Assembly: GCA_039881045.1 (NCBI GenBank)
Contig: JAYWVB010000044.1
Coordinates: 124,001 to 188,000, forward strand
Direction of reading: 5' to 3'
Source: Chaetomium olivaceum
Taxonomy: Eukaryota > Ascomycota > Sordariomycetes > Sordariales > Chaetomiaceae
Length of the DNA stretch: 64,000 nucleotides
Part shown: positions 33,238-43,353 of the stretch, piece by piece
Layout: every line of letters starts with the position of its first letter
Position numbering within the stretch: the stretch's first letter is position 1
Program-made: the position numbers and the translations under genes
Notes under the pieces: generated by a model
Seen by the model: only the letters and a program-made list of their open reading frames with translations
Databases searched by the model: none
Told to the model about the DNA's origin: nothing

Positions 33238-33891
33238 AGTTCTCGGGGCGTGATAAACCCCCGAGCATGGTGTTATGAGGGGCTCAGTAAAGGAGCATGG
33301 TGTTTGGGGCTAAGACAAAAGAATACTGGTAAGGGCATTGTGCTTTTCGGATAGACTATCAGCAACAGTTGGATGAATTTGGTTTAGGATAAGGAATGAC
33401 ACAGTCGGCGGGACGAGCAGACGTTTTTATTATTGAGATATACGATGAGAACGCTCATCGAGACCCCATCTCTTGATGTTGTTGAACCATGAGTCCATGA
33501 CATGGACAGGGGTTCGCAAGGCGACTGTCCCCCTGGCCCAGTTTCCCCTTGCACCCATTGGCCCGACGACTTGGAGCTGGATTTGGACTTCTGTGAGGGG
33601 CCCGCCAAGAATACTACCCCTCCGGCATCCAGATTCCGGTCGACGCTTGCCGCTGCCTCGGGGTCGCGCCGCGAAACTTCTGTCCTTTCCACACGTGAGA
33701 TGTTTTGACACTCTTCTCTCCTCAAACCGTCTCTGTCGGGGTTGAGCCGGCCTTGTGCTACGACACTCGGCTGTCAAAGACTCCTCTTTTGCCCAATTTA
33801 TGCGACCATAACTTCTCTACCGGGGGTCAAACATACCACAGTAGCACGAGCCCACCTCACCTGCAGAGCAGATCTTCCCGTCTGGGTAAAG
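33238..33891. other. Intergenic, promoter and leader of the GH125 gene
   Basis: The open frame of the next gene extends upstream to 33742 without a signal-anchor-like start. The ATG at 33892 is preferred, so this interval is taken as non-coding. Confidence 0.6.
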
Positions 33892-36240
33892 ATGGTCCTC
33901 CCGTTCCTGACAGGCTCCCGGCGAGGGCGGTATCTTAGCATTGCCATCATCCTGACTGTGTTTGTTATTTGGTTTGGATACCAGACGCCCCTGTCTACTG
34001 TCCGCCAGGTCCCCTTTGATTTACACAAGAACCCATCCGGAGCGCCCAGCCCCGCGAAACCTCCTCATGATGATCACACGGCATCTCAACATGACCATTC
34101 CGCTCAGGAGGCGGATGAGGTTGAAGACAACCGGTATCCATCCACATCGAAAGACAAGGATTTCGATGATGAGAGCAATGAATCCGAGACTGAGCCGGTC
34201 GAGAGCACCAGCACCACGGAGACGACTGAGGTAGCTGAGGCAACGGAAACCACGGACATCACGGAGGCCACGGAAACTACGGAAGTCACAGAGACCACTG
34301 ACGCCGCTGAGGCCACGGAAACTACGGAGGCTACGGAAGCTACAGGGACCATGGACACGGAAACTGCCGAGTCAACTCCCGAGCCCACGCTCCAGTGCCT
34401 CGACTTCGAGACGTTGCAGCGGCAGCGACCCGGGCCCGCGTCGGAGGGCAAACGCGAGTTCCCCTATGTCCGTCCACCGCCCGAGTGCAGAAAGTTCCCT
34501 CTCCCTGCTCTGGAGGAGATGATTGAGCGTATGAGGAAAGTGATTCGCGACCCGGATCTGTTCCGGCTGTTCGAGAACAGCTACCCAAATACGCTCGATA
34601 CCATGGTCAAGTGGCGCGGCTTCGCGAAGAACAAAAACGAGACTACCGGCGAGGAGGTCGAGACGGACGAGGAGCTGACGTACGTGATCACGGGCGACAT
34701 CGACGCCATGTGGCTACGCGACTCAGCGAGTCAGGTGTACTCGTATCTGCCTCTCCTGGAGGCTTCCGAGGACGCGGACTCCCTGGCTAGCCTTTGGCGC
34801 GGCCTGATCAACTCGCACTCGCGGTACATCATCATCTCGCCCTACTGCCACTCGTTCCAGCCGCCGCGAGAGAGTGGCATCAACAAAACGCACAACGCTG
34901 CGTACGCCCAAAACCACCCCATGCCGGCGTACGACCCGGATCTGGTCTTCGATTGCAAGTGGGAGCTTGACAGCCTGGCCTCGTTCCTTCAGATTAGCAC
35001 CGCCTACTACACCCGCACCGGTGATCTCGAATTCTTCGGCAAGTACTCCTGGGTCAACGCCGTGGAAGCCGCCGTCGACGCATCTGCTGCCATGCGTCTG
35101 GGCACCTACGACAAGGACGGCCGCGTGCTCCCATCGGCCTGGACCTTTACAGGTTGGACGAGCCGGGGGTCCGAGACGCTCACCAACGACGGCCTTGGAA
35201 ATCCGGTCAAGGAGAACGGCATGGTACGTTCGGCCTTCCGTCCGAGCGATGACGCCTGCATCTTCCAGCTCCTGACGCCCAGCAACATGATGTGGGCGGC
35301 CTACCTGGAACAAGCGTCTGAGATCATGCAGGGGTTGGCGGACAAAGAGCTCAACCACAAGGCAGCCAACCTAACGGTTGAGATGCGCAAGCTCGCAGGG
35401 ACCATCCGCCAGGGCATCGCACTTGACGCTGTGGTCACCCACCGCGACTTTGGCGAGATCTTTGCGTACGAGGTCGACGGGTATGGCGGGGTAAACTTGA
35501 TGGACGACGCCAATGTCCCATCGCTGCTGGCCATGCCGCTGTGGAACTACACCAAGCCCTTGAAGGCGGGCAAGCAGATGACCAAGTCGGTGAAGAACGC
35601 TGCCCAGGCGGACGATACCACCAGCACAGAAGCGGCAGACGATACCAAACCATCACTAGTGCCGCGGAGCGATGCGACCGCCACAGAAACCGAAGACGAT
35701 GACAACGAGCCATCATCACTCCCCCGAACTGATTCCACCGCCGACTCGACCACAGACCCCGCCGACGATGACAGCTCCTCCTCCTCCTCCACTATGGCCA
35801 CCACCTCAAAAGACCACGACTACGCCCTCATCTACCAAAACACCCGCAAATTCGTCCTCAGCCTCGCCAACCCCTACTTCGCCAAAGGCCCGGCCCTCTC
35901 CGCCGTCGGCGGTCCCCATCTCGGCCCGGGCAAAGGCTGGCCCATGGCCGCGACCATCGCCGCACTCACCGCCTTCGAGGACATGGCCGGGTTTACCTCG
36001 CAATCCGAGCGCGACGCGGTCGTGAGCGAGCAGCTGCTCGCCGTGCTCAACTCGACCGACGGCAGGGGGGTGGTGCACGAGACGGTCCATGCGTGGAACG
36101 AGAAGGAGTGGACGCGCTCGTGGTTTGGGTGGGCGAATGGCCTGTTTGGGGAGCTGATCATTCGGATTGCGGAGGATGAGGAGAGGCGGGGGGTGTTGGG
36201 TGAGGAAGGGGGGTTGTTGGGGCGGTTGTGGCAGGATTGA
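33892..36240 (+). CDS. GH125 exo-alpha-1,6-mannosidase, type II membrane protein
   Basis: 782 residues from MVLPFLTGSRRGR, with a signal anchor (YLSIAIILTVFVIWFGY) immediately after, giving Golgi or secretory type II topology. A Thr/Glu repeat stalk follows (about residues 95-165, T-E-T-T-E and E-A-T-E units). The metal-independent GH125 catalytic domain starts at FPLPALEEMIERMRKVIRDPDLFRLFENSYPNTLDTMVKW, with TGDIDAMWLRDSASQVYSYLPL, SGINKTHNAAYAQNHPMPAYDPDLVFDCKWELDSLA, RPSDDACIFQLLTPSNMMW and a C-terminal HETVHAWNEKEWTRSWFGWANGLFGELI. A roughly 80-residue acidic Ser/Thr/Asp insert interrupts the domain at about 35580-35810. Family activity: removal of alpha-1,6-linked mannose from N-glycan or mannan structures. 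Single exon. Confidence 0.9.
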   Translation: MVLPFLTGSRRGRYLSIAIILTVFVIWFGYQTPLSTVRQVPFDLHKNPSGAPSPAKPPHDDHTASQHDHSAQEADEVEDNRYPSTSKDKDFDDESNESETEPVESTSTTETTEVAEATETTDITEATETTEVTETTDAAEATETTEATEATGTMDTETAESTPEPTLQCLDFETLQRQRPGPASEGKREFPYVRPPPECRKFPLPALEEMIERMRKVIRDPDLFRLFENSYPNTLDTMVKWRGFAKNKNETTGEEVETDEELTYVITGDIDAMWLRDSASQVYSYLPLLEASEDADSLASLWRGLINSHSRYIIISPYCHSFQPPRESGINKTHNAAYAQNHPMPAYDPDLVFDCKWELDSLASFLQISTAYYTRTGDLEFFGKYSWVNAVEAAVDASAAMRLGTYDKDGRVLPSAWTFTGWTSRGSETLTNDGLGNPVKENGMVRSAFRPSDDACIFQLLTPSNMMWAAYLEQASEIMQGLADKELNHKAANLTVEMRKLAGTIRQGIALDAVVTHRDFGEIFAYEVDGYGGVNLMDDANVPSLLAMPLWNYTKPLKAGKQMTKSVKNAAQADDTTSTEAADDTKPSLVPRSDATATETEDDDNEPSSLPRTDSTADSTTDPADDDSSSSSSTMATTSKDHDYALIYQNTRKFVLSLANPYFAKGPALSAVGGPHLGPGKGWPMAATIAALTAFEDMAGFTSQSERDAVVSEQLLAVLNSTDGRGVVHETVHAWNEKEWTRSWFGWANGLFGELIIRIAEDEERRGVLGEEGGLLGRLWQD

Positions 36241-36479
36241 GTGGGTGACTGATTGATGGGAGTGAAGATGCTGTCAGGTGTTTTCTGGGGGATGTAGGAC
36301 ATGGGAAGTGCATATCTTGGCGTTGGGTTATCATTTTGATAGGTAGTGTTATGACTATTCGTAAGGTATATTGTAATCACAGCATCATTGGGTTGGTTTT
36401 GTTTAAATGATGGAGCTGTACTATGATGAGAAACTAAGTGAAGTAAACTTAAAAAGAATAAAAAAAAATGAAACCGGTA
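36241..36479. other. Intergenic, 3' flank of GH125
   Basis: AT-rich, ending in an A9 tract at about 36460-36469. On the minus strand this is a T-run just downstream of the B-box-like element. Confidence 0.5.
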
Positions 36480-36490
36480 GCATTCGAACC
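36480..36490 (-). promoter_or_regulatory. B-box-like pol III element downstream of U6
   Basis: The minus strand reads GGTTCGAATGC, 10 of 11 to the B-block consensus GGTTCGANTCC. It lies about 257 bp after the U6 start and about 100 bp past its terminator, in the same orientation. No tRNA cloverleaf can be drawn around it (the T-stem does not pair). In Saccharomyces cerevisiae SNR6 the TFIIIC B-block sits at a comparable downstream position, so the same role is proposed here. Confidence 0.55.
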
Positions 36491-36587
36491 CTCGACCTCA
36501 CTCGAGCTGTCTGGGGTTGTTCAATTACAGGGGTGTTTGCAGGCTTTTTGCGAGTTTATAGCGGTATTTCGGGTTAGAAAAAATGTT

Positions 36588-36747
36588 AAAAAAATTGGTA
36601 GCGTCTCTTTGAGTAGCGTGTCATCCTTAGTGCAGGGGCCATGCTAATCTTCTCTGTATCGTTTCAACTGTGAAGTGGTTAGTATTTTGCAGAGTGCAAC
36701 GTTAGACCGCTTGGAACTACTCACATTGACCAAATGTCCCGAAGGAC
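36588..36747 (-). ncRNA. U6: U6 spliceosomal snRNA, interrupted by an intron
   Basis: Minus-strand transcript beginning about 36747 with a GTCCTTCGGGAC stem-loop, then ATTTGGTCAAT (exon 1, to 36725). Exon 2 (36667 to about 36590) carries the invariant core: GAAACGATACAGAGAAGAT, containing the ACAGAGA box that pairs with the 5' splice site, then AGC and GCATGGCCCCTGC, GGATGACACGC (U4/U6 and intramolecular stem-loop), and a 3' part ending CTACCAATTTTTTT, a pol III terminator. The spliced length is about 101 nt, normal for U6. The TATA box about 28 bp upstream is the standard U6 promoter spacing. The 5' end was set from the stem-loop and the TATA spacing. Confidence 0.95.
36668..36724 (-). other. 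57-nt mRNA-type intron inside U6
   Basis: The minus strand reads GTGAGTAG at the 5' end, a branch site TACTAACC 17 nt before the 3' end, and CTTCACAG at the acceptor. It splits U6 between GGTCAAT and TTGAAACGATAC, so removal restores continuous U6 sequence. Spliceosomal introns in U6 are known from several fungi, at varied positions. Confidence 0.93.
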
Positions 36748-36771
36748 GAAGGTTAGCGCCAGTCGCCTCCC

Positions 36772-36779
36772 TTATAAAT
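36772..36779 (-). promoter_or_regulatory. TATA box of the U6 gene
   Basis: The minus strand reads ATTTATAAG, centred about 28 bp before the mapped U6 5' end. This is the TFIIIB-positioning distance expected for a pol III U6 promoter. Confidence 0.85.
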
Positions 36780-37484
36780 GGCACTAGCACGTGCACCTCC
36801 CCTACCAAAATTGGCAGCGGCCGGCCCTCACCTGTGCAGGGTTGGTTGATCAACGGCCCTGACTAAAAAATGGCGTGGAAGATACGACAAAAATCATCAC
36901 CAAAAGGGTGCATCTTCCGCACACACCCGCCAGGCGTTCGTAAGGCAAAATCTGATGAGTGCAAAATGGGTAGGGTATTTCGCGCAATACAGTGGGGGAA
37001 GCTCTTTAATATGTTCCCCCAACTGCAGTGCGCTAGTGCGGTAATTACCTAAAGAACTGAAAAAGTGGCATGCGGGCAGACGCAACCCCGATCCCGGCCA
37101 AGTTGCCCCTCCATCCCATCTGATAGGGAAAGTTGAGGGAAGGAGCGATTGCAGCAGGTATTTCAGCCCCTCGTTTCTTGCCGTTCATGGTGCGATAGGC
37201 ATAGTCCCACAGGTTCAATTTCTTTTTCGGAAATTTTTCTTACTCGGGAACCTGGCAATCTTTCTCGAGTCTCGGAATTGTTATTCGAGGCCACCCACAG
37301 CTTCCAGCAGTTGATTTGGCAGCTCAGACACGATCCCGATCGATCGTGGATAAACCTTGTAAGTTACACTGGGGTCGGGTCCAATCCAAGCAACCGAGTT
37401 GGTCAGAGTCGTAGAAGCAAGCAAGCACTGACGACTTCGAAAACAAACAGCTTGCTCCTCACAACACCAGACAGCTGCTTCACG
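36780..37484. other. Region between the divergent U6 and ATIC genes
   Basis: Shared upstream region. An open frame in the ATIC frame extends back to 37149, but the conserved protein begins at 37485. The rest is taken as promoter and leader. No other features seen. Confidence 0.55.
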
Positions 37485-39386
37485 ATGGCTGACCACCAGA
37501 GAATCGCTATCGTCTCGGTCTATGACAAGACCGGGCTCCTGGACCTGGCCAAGGGCCTCGTCCAGCAGAATGTCCGCATTCTGGCTTCGGGCGGCACCTC
37601 CAAGATGATTCGGGAATCGGGTTTCCCTGTTGAGTACGATATTTTCCTTTACCGTGTACCCAAGGGAAGCGAGCTAACATGATGTTCTCACAGGGACATT
37701 TCCGCCATCACTAAGGCCCCCGAGATGCTTGCTGGTCGCGTCAAGACTCTCCATCCCGCCGTCCACGCCGGCATTCTGGCTCGTAACCTTGCCTCCGACG
37801 AGAAGGACTTGGCCGAGCAGAACATTGACAAGGTTGACTACGTCATCTGCAACCTGTATCCCTTCAAGGACACGGTCGCAAAGGTCAATGTCACGGTACC
37901 CGAGGCTGTTGAGGAGATCGATATTGGCGGTGTCACTCTCATCCGTGCGGCTGCCAAAAACCATTCGCGCGTCACCATTCTCAGCGACCCCAAAGACTAT
38001 GCCGAGTTCCTGAAGGAGCTTGAGGCCGGCGAGATCAAGGAGTCGAGCCGTAAGCTGTATGCGCTAAAGGCTTTCGAGCACACTGCCGATGATTATGACG
38101 CCGCTATTTCCGACTTTTTCCGTAAGCAGTATGCTGCCGATGGCCAGCAGTATCTCCCCCTCCGCTACGGCGCCAACCCCCACCAGAAGCCTGCCTCGGC
38201 TTATGTCAAGGAGGGCAGTCTTCCCTTCAAGGTTCTCGGCGGCTCCCCCGGTTACATCAACCTCCTGGACGCCCTCAACAGCTGGGCCTTGGTCAAGGAG
38301 CTCAAGGAGGCTCTCGGCAAGCCCGCCGCTGCCAGCTTCAAGCACGTCTCCCCCGCCGGTGCCGCCATTGGTGAGCCTCTGGACGCCGACGAGCGCAAGG
38401 TTTACATGGTCGATGACATTGCCGGGATTGAGACTTCTAGCCTCGCCCAGGCCTATGCTCGCGCCCGAGGTGCCGACCGCATGAGCAGCTTCGGTGACAT
38501 GATCGCCCTCAGCGACATCGTCGACGTCACTACTGCCAGCATTATCTCCAAGGAGGTCTCCGATGGTGTCATCGCCCCTGGATACGAGCCCGCTGCTCTG
38601 GAGATTCTCAAGAAGAAGAAGGGTGGTAGATACTTGGTCCTCCAGATGAACCCCGAGTTCGAGCCTAGCAAGACCGAAACTAGGACTGTCTACGGCGTCA
38701 ACCTGACCCAGGGCCGCAACGATGTTAAGATCTCACCCGAGTCCTTCAAGAACATAATCACTCCCAAGAACGCCGGCCCTCTCCCTGAGAGCGCCCTGCG
38801 CGACCTTACCGTCGCCACCATTGCAGTCAAGTACACGCAGAGCAACTCGGTCTGCTACGCCGCCCGGGGCCAGATCGTCGGTCTCGGCGCGGGCCAGCAG
38901 TCACGTATCCACTGCACTCGTTTGGCGGGCGACAAGGCTGACAACTGGTGGCTCCGTTTCCACCCGCGCGTTCTCGGCATTAAGTGGAAGAAGGGCACCA
39001 AGCGTCCCGATAAGAGCAATGCCATCGACCTGCTCGTCAGCGGCCAGCTCCCTAAGAAGGGTGCGGAGCGCGAGCTTTTCGAGGCTTCCTTTGAGGAGGT
39101 CCCGGCTGCCTTCACCGAGGAAGAAAAGGAGGAGTGGATGGGCAAGCTGACCGACGTTGTCGTGTCGAGCGATGCTTTCGTAGGTAACCCTCTACAATTT
39201 ACCAACAATCAGAAGCTAACTAGTGCTCAGTTCCCCTTCACCGACAACGTTTACCGCACCGCTCGTTCCGGCGTTAAGTACATTGCCGCCCCCGGCGGCA
39301 GCCAGAACGACCAGCCCGTCTTCGAGACGGCCGAGAAGCATGGTATCACCTTTGTGGAGCAGAGCATCCGGCTCTTCCACCACTAA
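37485..39386 (+). CDS. ADE17: Bifunctional AICAR transformylase / IMP cyclohydrolase (ATIC)
   Basis: Catalyses the last two steps of purine synthesis, formylating AICAR and closing the ring to IMP. Exons 37485-37633, 37694-39179 and 39231-39386 give 596 residues, the usual length. The N-terminal MGS-like cyclohydrolase domain has SVYDKTGLLDLAKGL, ASGGTSKMIRESG and GRVKTLHPAVHAGIL. The transformylase domain has RYGANPHQKPA, the catalytic Lys-His pair in SFKHVSPAGAA, and ends GITFVEQSIRLFHH. The second intron is 51 nt, a multiple of three without a stop, and could be read through by mistake; its GCTAAC branch site, CTCAG acceptor and the restored SSDAFFPFTDNVYR show it is an intron. Cytosolic. 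Symbol follows the yeast ADE16/ADE17 pair. Confidence 0.95.
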
Positions 39387-39800
39387 AAGTAACAATTCCA
39401 GGAGATGGACTTAGATACCCCGTCGCCTTGATTTTTCAGGCTCGATGTACAATATGGAACCCTGTATGGGTTGAGGAAAATGATTTACGGCCGGTGGGTT
39501 GCGCTGGGGACGGAAAAGTTCAACACTTGAGTTTAGAGGATACCTAGACACGGAATGGACTGCGTTGCCTATGATATCTATCATCCAGCCTCGAGATACA
39601 AGTGAACACATAACCGATTGGATTGCAAGGAGTAGTAGCAAAATTAAATGCGATGAATCGATAATTATTCATACAAACCTAGATGAAATGTGCCGAGTTG
39701 TTCCATGCCTAGGCTACCAACTCAAGCACAGTCGAAGATCAGAGAAGCAACCCTGTACAGGTTACCGTAAATCAAACCCATTAATCGCCAACAACAAAAA
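39387..39800. other. Intergenic between convergent genes
   Basis: 3' flanks of ATIC and the CUS2 homologue. Nothing else seen. Confidence 0.6.
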
Positions 39801-41235
39801 TCAATTCTCATCACCACTCCCCTGGTCCCGCCCATGCCCGGCCACCTCGCCCTTGGAACGCCGGAACTTCTCGCGCCCCGTAGCAAAAAAGGCCTCGACG
39901 ATGCGGCCCGCAAAGGCGCGGCCGTGCATTAGGCGCAGGCAGGCCTCGGCGGCCTCGCGCGTGCGGAAGCGCACGCTCACGATGCCCTCCTCCTCCTCGT
40001 CGTACAGCACCACGTTAGTCACGGGGCCCAGCTTGGCGCACTCCTCGCGAATGTCCTCCTTGATGTCCAGCATCGCGGTCGGGTCCTCGCGCAGCTCGTC
40101 CAGCGTGAACATGTGCCGCAGGATGACGAGCCGGTCGTGTTTGCTGCTGGTTGGGCCGGCGGTGGTGCCGCCGGTTGTGGGGTCGCCGTCGGCGGGCTCG
40201 TCGTCGCTCCAATCGGCGAGTTTGGCCGAGAGCTTTTGCGTCTTCTTGATGATCTTGGCTTTGTCTTGGTGGCTGCGCTTGTCGGCGGCTGAGGCCTCAG
40301 AGGAGCGGGCGATGTTGCTGTTATTGTTGTTGTGGTGGTTGGCTTCGCCTGGTTTGGCGTCACCGCCGCCGCCGCCGCTGCCGTCGTATTTGGTTTTCTT
40401 GTAGCTCATGTCGGCGGCCTGGACGCGCATCTTGGGGGTGGCGGACGAGCCGAAGCGGAAATCGGTGTCGTCTAGCAGCATGATGGCCATCTCGACGGAC
40501 TGGGGCTTGAAGAAGACGATCAAGGCGTCGCCCTTGAAGTTGCCGTCGGGGTCCGTGTACATCTTGATGCGCGGCCGGCCGCTGTCGATCTCCTCGGCGA
40601 TGACGCCGCACTTGCGCGAGAAGAGCTCGGCCACCTCTTCGGCGGTGGCATCGGGCGGGAGACCGGTCACGTAGACGGCCGTGTTCTGCTTGGGCTGGGG
40701 CGGCCCGCGGTTTCCATGCCGCTTTGCGGGTTTGGACGAACGATCCTTGCTATTGTGGTTGTTGTTGTCCTGCTGGCGCGCAAATAGAAAGTAACATCAA
40801 GCGGCTGGTCAGTCTTTCCCGGATCTCGCGCGCGAGCGTTCGGGGCTGTTCTTGTCTCATATAACTCTCTGGTGTGGTGGGCTATGGTGGGAGGAGGAGG
40901 GCATGGCGGCGTGCGGGGCGGTTCTGGCTGCAGATGCGCGCGCAGCTTACCTCGCGATCGTTCGAGTCCATCTTCCTCTTTCTCCCTTGCGCAGCTCCCT
41001 GTCGGTGGTCTTCCTCATCGACATTGGGCATCATGTACCCCTTCTGCTGTTCCTCAATCAAAGCCTCGTCGATCATGGGGATCCAGCGTTTGAGCCCTTC
41101 GTCGAATTCGAACTCGGTGCCATCGTCCTGCACGGCGATGTACTTGTTGTCGAGCTTAGAGTACGAGATGCGTTCATCCTGATCAAACTCTTCCAGATTG
41201 GTCGGAAACGACCAGTACTCGGCCTCTGCTGCCAT
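39801..41235 (-). CDS. CUS2: CUS2 / Tat-SF1 homologue, U2 snRNP-associated splicing factor
   Basis: Exons 41235-40951 and 40772-39801, 418 residues. The N-terminus (AEYWSFPTNLEEFDQDERISYSKLDNKYIAVQDDGTEFEFDEGLKRWIPMID in part) is the conserved Tat-SF1/Cus2 segment. The first RRM starts NTAVYVTGLPPDATAEEVAELF, with RNP-1-like GNFKGDALIVFF. A Lys/Ser/Asn-rich linker follows, then a second RRM (LVILRHMFTLDELRED..DIKEDIREECAKLGPVTNVVLYDEEEEGIVSVRF..EACLRLMHGRAFAGRIVEAFF) of the UHM type that contacts SF3b155/Hsh155. Expected to act in the nucleus on U2 snRNP remodelling before prespliceosome formation. Its neighbour 3 kb away is the U6 gene; adjacency is probably coincidental. Confidence 0.92.
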
Positions 41236-41778
41236 CTTTCGGTGTTGGTGTTGGGTGTTTGGGTGAGAAACACGATTCTCGAAAAGGATTGTGGAGGATG
41301 CAAGGTGAAGCTAGCCGATGGGGATGACGCAGTGTCGTTCGGAGAGTTATAGTGGGGGTTAGGGTTGGGTGTTGAGAGCCATGGGTTGTGCCACAGTCGT
41401 CATGCGGCATGGCTTGAAAGTGAAACTGTCCGCAGGGTTGATTTCTGTGCTAAAAACAACTCGTAATCATGAAGCTGGGGTTTGAACGAAATGTCTGGGT
41501 TTTGCCGAACTAAGATGAAGAATGTTCATCTCGGAGGAGAAGTATAAGAGAAGGAGATGTTCCTAACAAGCAGCTTGAGATTACTGTTCGCCGACTAATC
41601 TCTGAGTGTCTCTGTTTGAATAAGGAGCATCTGCTGGCTCTGTAATAACCCCTCAAAATAGGCCCGAGAGTCAAGAAGCCATGCCTCCTTCCTTATGGAC
41701 AAGCTATACATGGGGATTCGTAGCCACCTCCACGAGTTCCACTGTCTTGAAAGCCCGTCACGGCCCAAATAAGGCCCA
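41236..41778. other. Intergenic, no gene seen
   Basis: Promoter side of the CUS2 homologue and 3' side of RPN13. No features recognised. Confidence 0.6.
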
Positions 41779-43353
41779 TTATTTCTTCTGCACCGTCTTC
41801 TTCACGCCCTCCACAAAGGCCTCGACAGCATCACCGCCACCCAGAGGCACAGTCCCACCCCTCACCAGCCCGCCATTCTCCACCGCGACCCCCAGTGCCT
41901 CGGCGATGCTAGGCAGACCGCCATCCCTGAGCGCAACCGTCAGGCTCGCCAGACTCTGGGTGAACTGCGGGCTACGGAGCACCTGCTTGAGGAGCGCACG
42001 CTTTTGACCCGAGCTCAGAGCCTGCTTGGCGGCTTCCACCGATTCCGCGCTGGGTTCTCTCTCAATGGCGTTGCCGTTGGTCCCCTGCTGGGCCAGGACC
42101 AACACGGTCGGGGGCAGAAAGCTCAGCAGATTGTCGACGTACTCGTCGGTGGCACTGTCGAGCATGGGAATAGTCGTGGAGGTTTCGAGGAGGTCGTTCA
42201 GCAGAGGATAGGCCTTGCCCTCGGCCCGGCTGCTTCTCAGCCCCGGGGCACCACCCTTCAGAGAGTCGAGAAAGTTCCGTACCACGTCAGCAGCATCGTT
42301 GTTCGCCCCTACCAACACAAGTCAGCACATGTGCAGGACAACACCTGAGATGCGAGCCAAGAAATGAGACAATGTCGGTTTCTCATTCTCTTTTTCCGCC
42401 TTGCGCCTTGTTCGTGCTGGCGGGTTTCTAGGATGTACATGCTATCTGGAAAGAGGCCCAATGCTATGCGCTAGATCCGGCTCACTCCCAGCAGAAGCGG
42501 TAGTAGCAAGAAACAACCATGATGTACGAGCCCAAAAACCACCTAGGAACCGCGTAAAGTGGGGAAGAATGTGTCACTATACGCTCTCGCGCCGTCCGTC
42601 CCCCCTTCCCTGGCATCCTCGCCCTCCTCCCTGAAGTCTCCACCGGTGGCACCCGCGCCGGCGCCCCCGTGACCGCTGCGACGGTGGCGCATGCGCGCTA
42701 GCATGGCCCTCCACATCCTCCATCGCCTCGTCCTCATCATCGTCAGCGTCGCGCCGGCTGTCGTCGTTGTTGTTGCGGACCGAGCCCAGCTCCTCGTTCA
42801 CGTCCACCTCCTCACCCTGCAGCAGCTGTCCACGATGTCGCCGATCTTGAGATCCCTCGGCTCAGCCAAGCCGGGTCGCCGCTGTTGCCCTGGGGCTTGG
42901 ACTGGAGCCAGAATAGGTGGCGCTGCGAGGAGGAGGTGAACTTGAGGACGAAGATGCGGCCGTTGGTCTTGGAGGAGGGTTGCTCGGCGTGCGGGTGTCG
43001 TAGGGGACGAAGTTGCCGTCTGTCGGCACCATGACTAGGTCGAGGTCGGGCTCGTCGAGGGGCGTCCACCTGGGGCGCCAGCAGAAGTGGATGAGATCTG
43101 TTTTGGGGCGGGCAGTCAGCTTGCGGGCTGGGAGTGGGCTGGGACGCTGGCGGGGGTTGTAATCATACCATCTTCGGAGTAGAGATAGATGTAACCTGGG
43201 GTAGGCTGGGCCTTGATCTTGAAGGGTTTTGAAGATTGCTGGTTATACCGTCAACAGGCGACAACCTCATATGGAGGGGCACGGGAGCCAAGGCAAACTG
43301 ACATCGACATCACACATGCCTGCCTTGAACGTAATGATTGGTGTTATTGACAT
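41779..43353 (-). CDS. RPN13: Proteasome ubiquitin receptor Rpn13/ADRM1, with several frame breaks
   Basis: Binds ubiquitin chains on the 19S cap and activates the UCH37-type deubiquitinase. Exons 43353-43303 (MSITPIITFKAGMCDVD), 43238-43169 (SSKPFKIKAQPTPGYIYLYSED), 43097 to about 42551, and 42308-41779. Together exons 1-3 give the N-terminal Pru domain (LIHFCWRPR, NGRIFVLKFTSSSQRHLFWLQSKPQ, then LQGEEVDVNEELG). Exon 4 is the C-terminal DEUBAD/UCH37-binding domain (VVRNFLDSL..YVDNLLSFLPPTVLVLAQ..ALSSGQKRALLKQVLRSPQFTQSLASLTVALRDGGLPSIAEALG). Exon 3 needs a one-base insertion at about 42985, 42860, 42829 and 42670 to stay in the conserved frame. Four independent lesions in one exon while the rest is perfect point to a poorly resolved GC-rich stretch. 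The last intron donor (GTTCCT) is weak. Confidence 0.88.

Noticed and set aside
34200..34380. Repetitive ACGGAGG/ACGGAAAC stretch as a mobile or satellite repeat
   Set aside because: It is the Thr/Glu stalk of the GH125 protein, in frame and degenerate.
36475..36560. tRNA gene suggested by GGTTCGAA on the minus strand
   Set aside because: The T-arm does not pair and no acceptor or anticodon stems can be formed. A U6 downstream B-box is the better reading.
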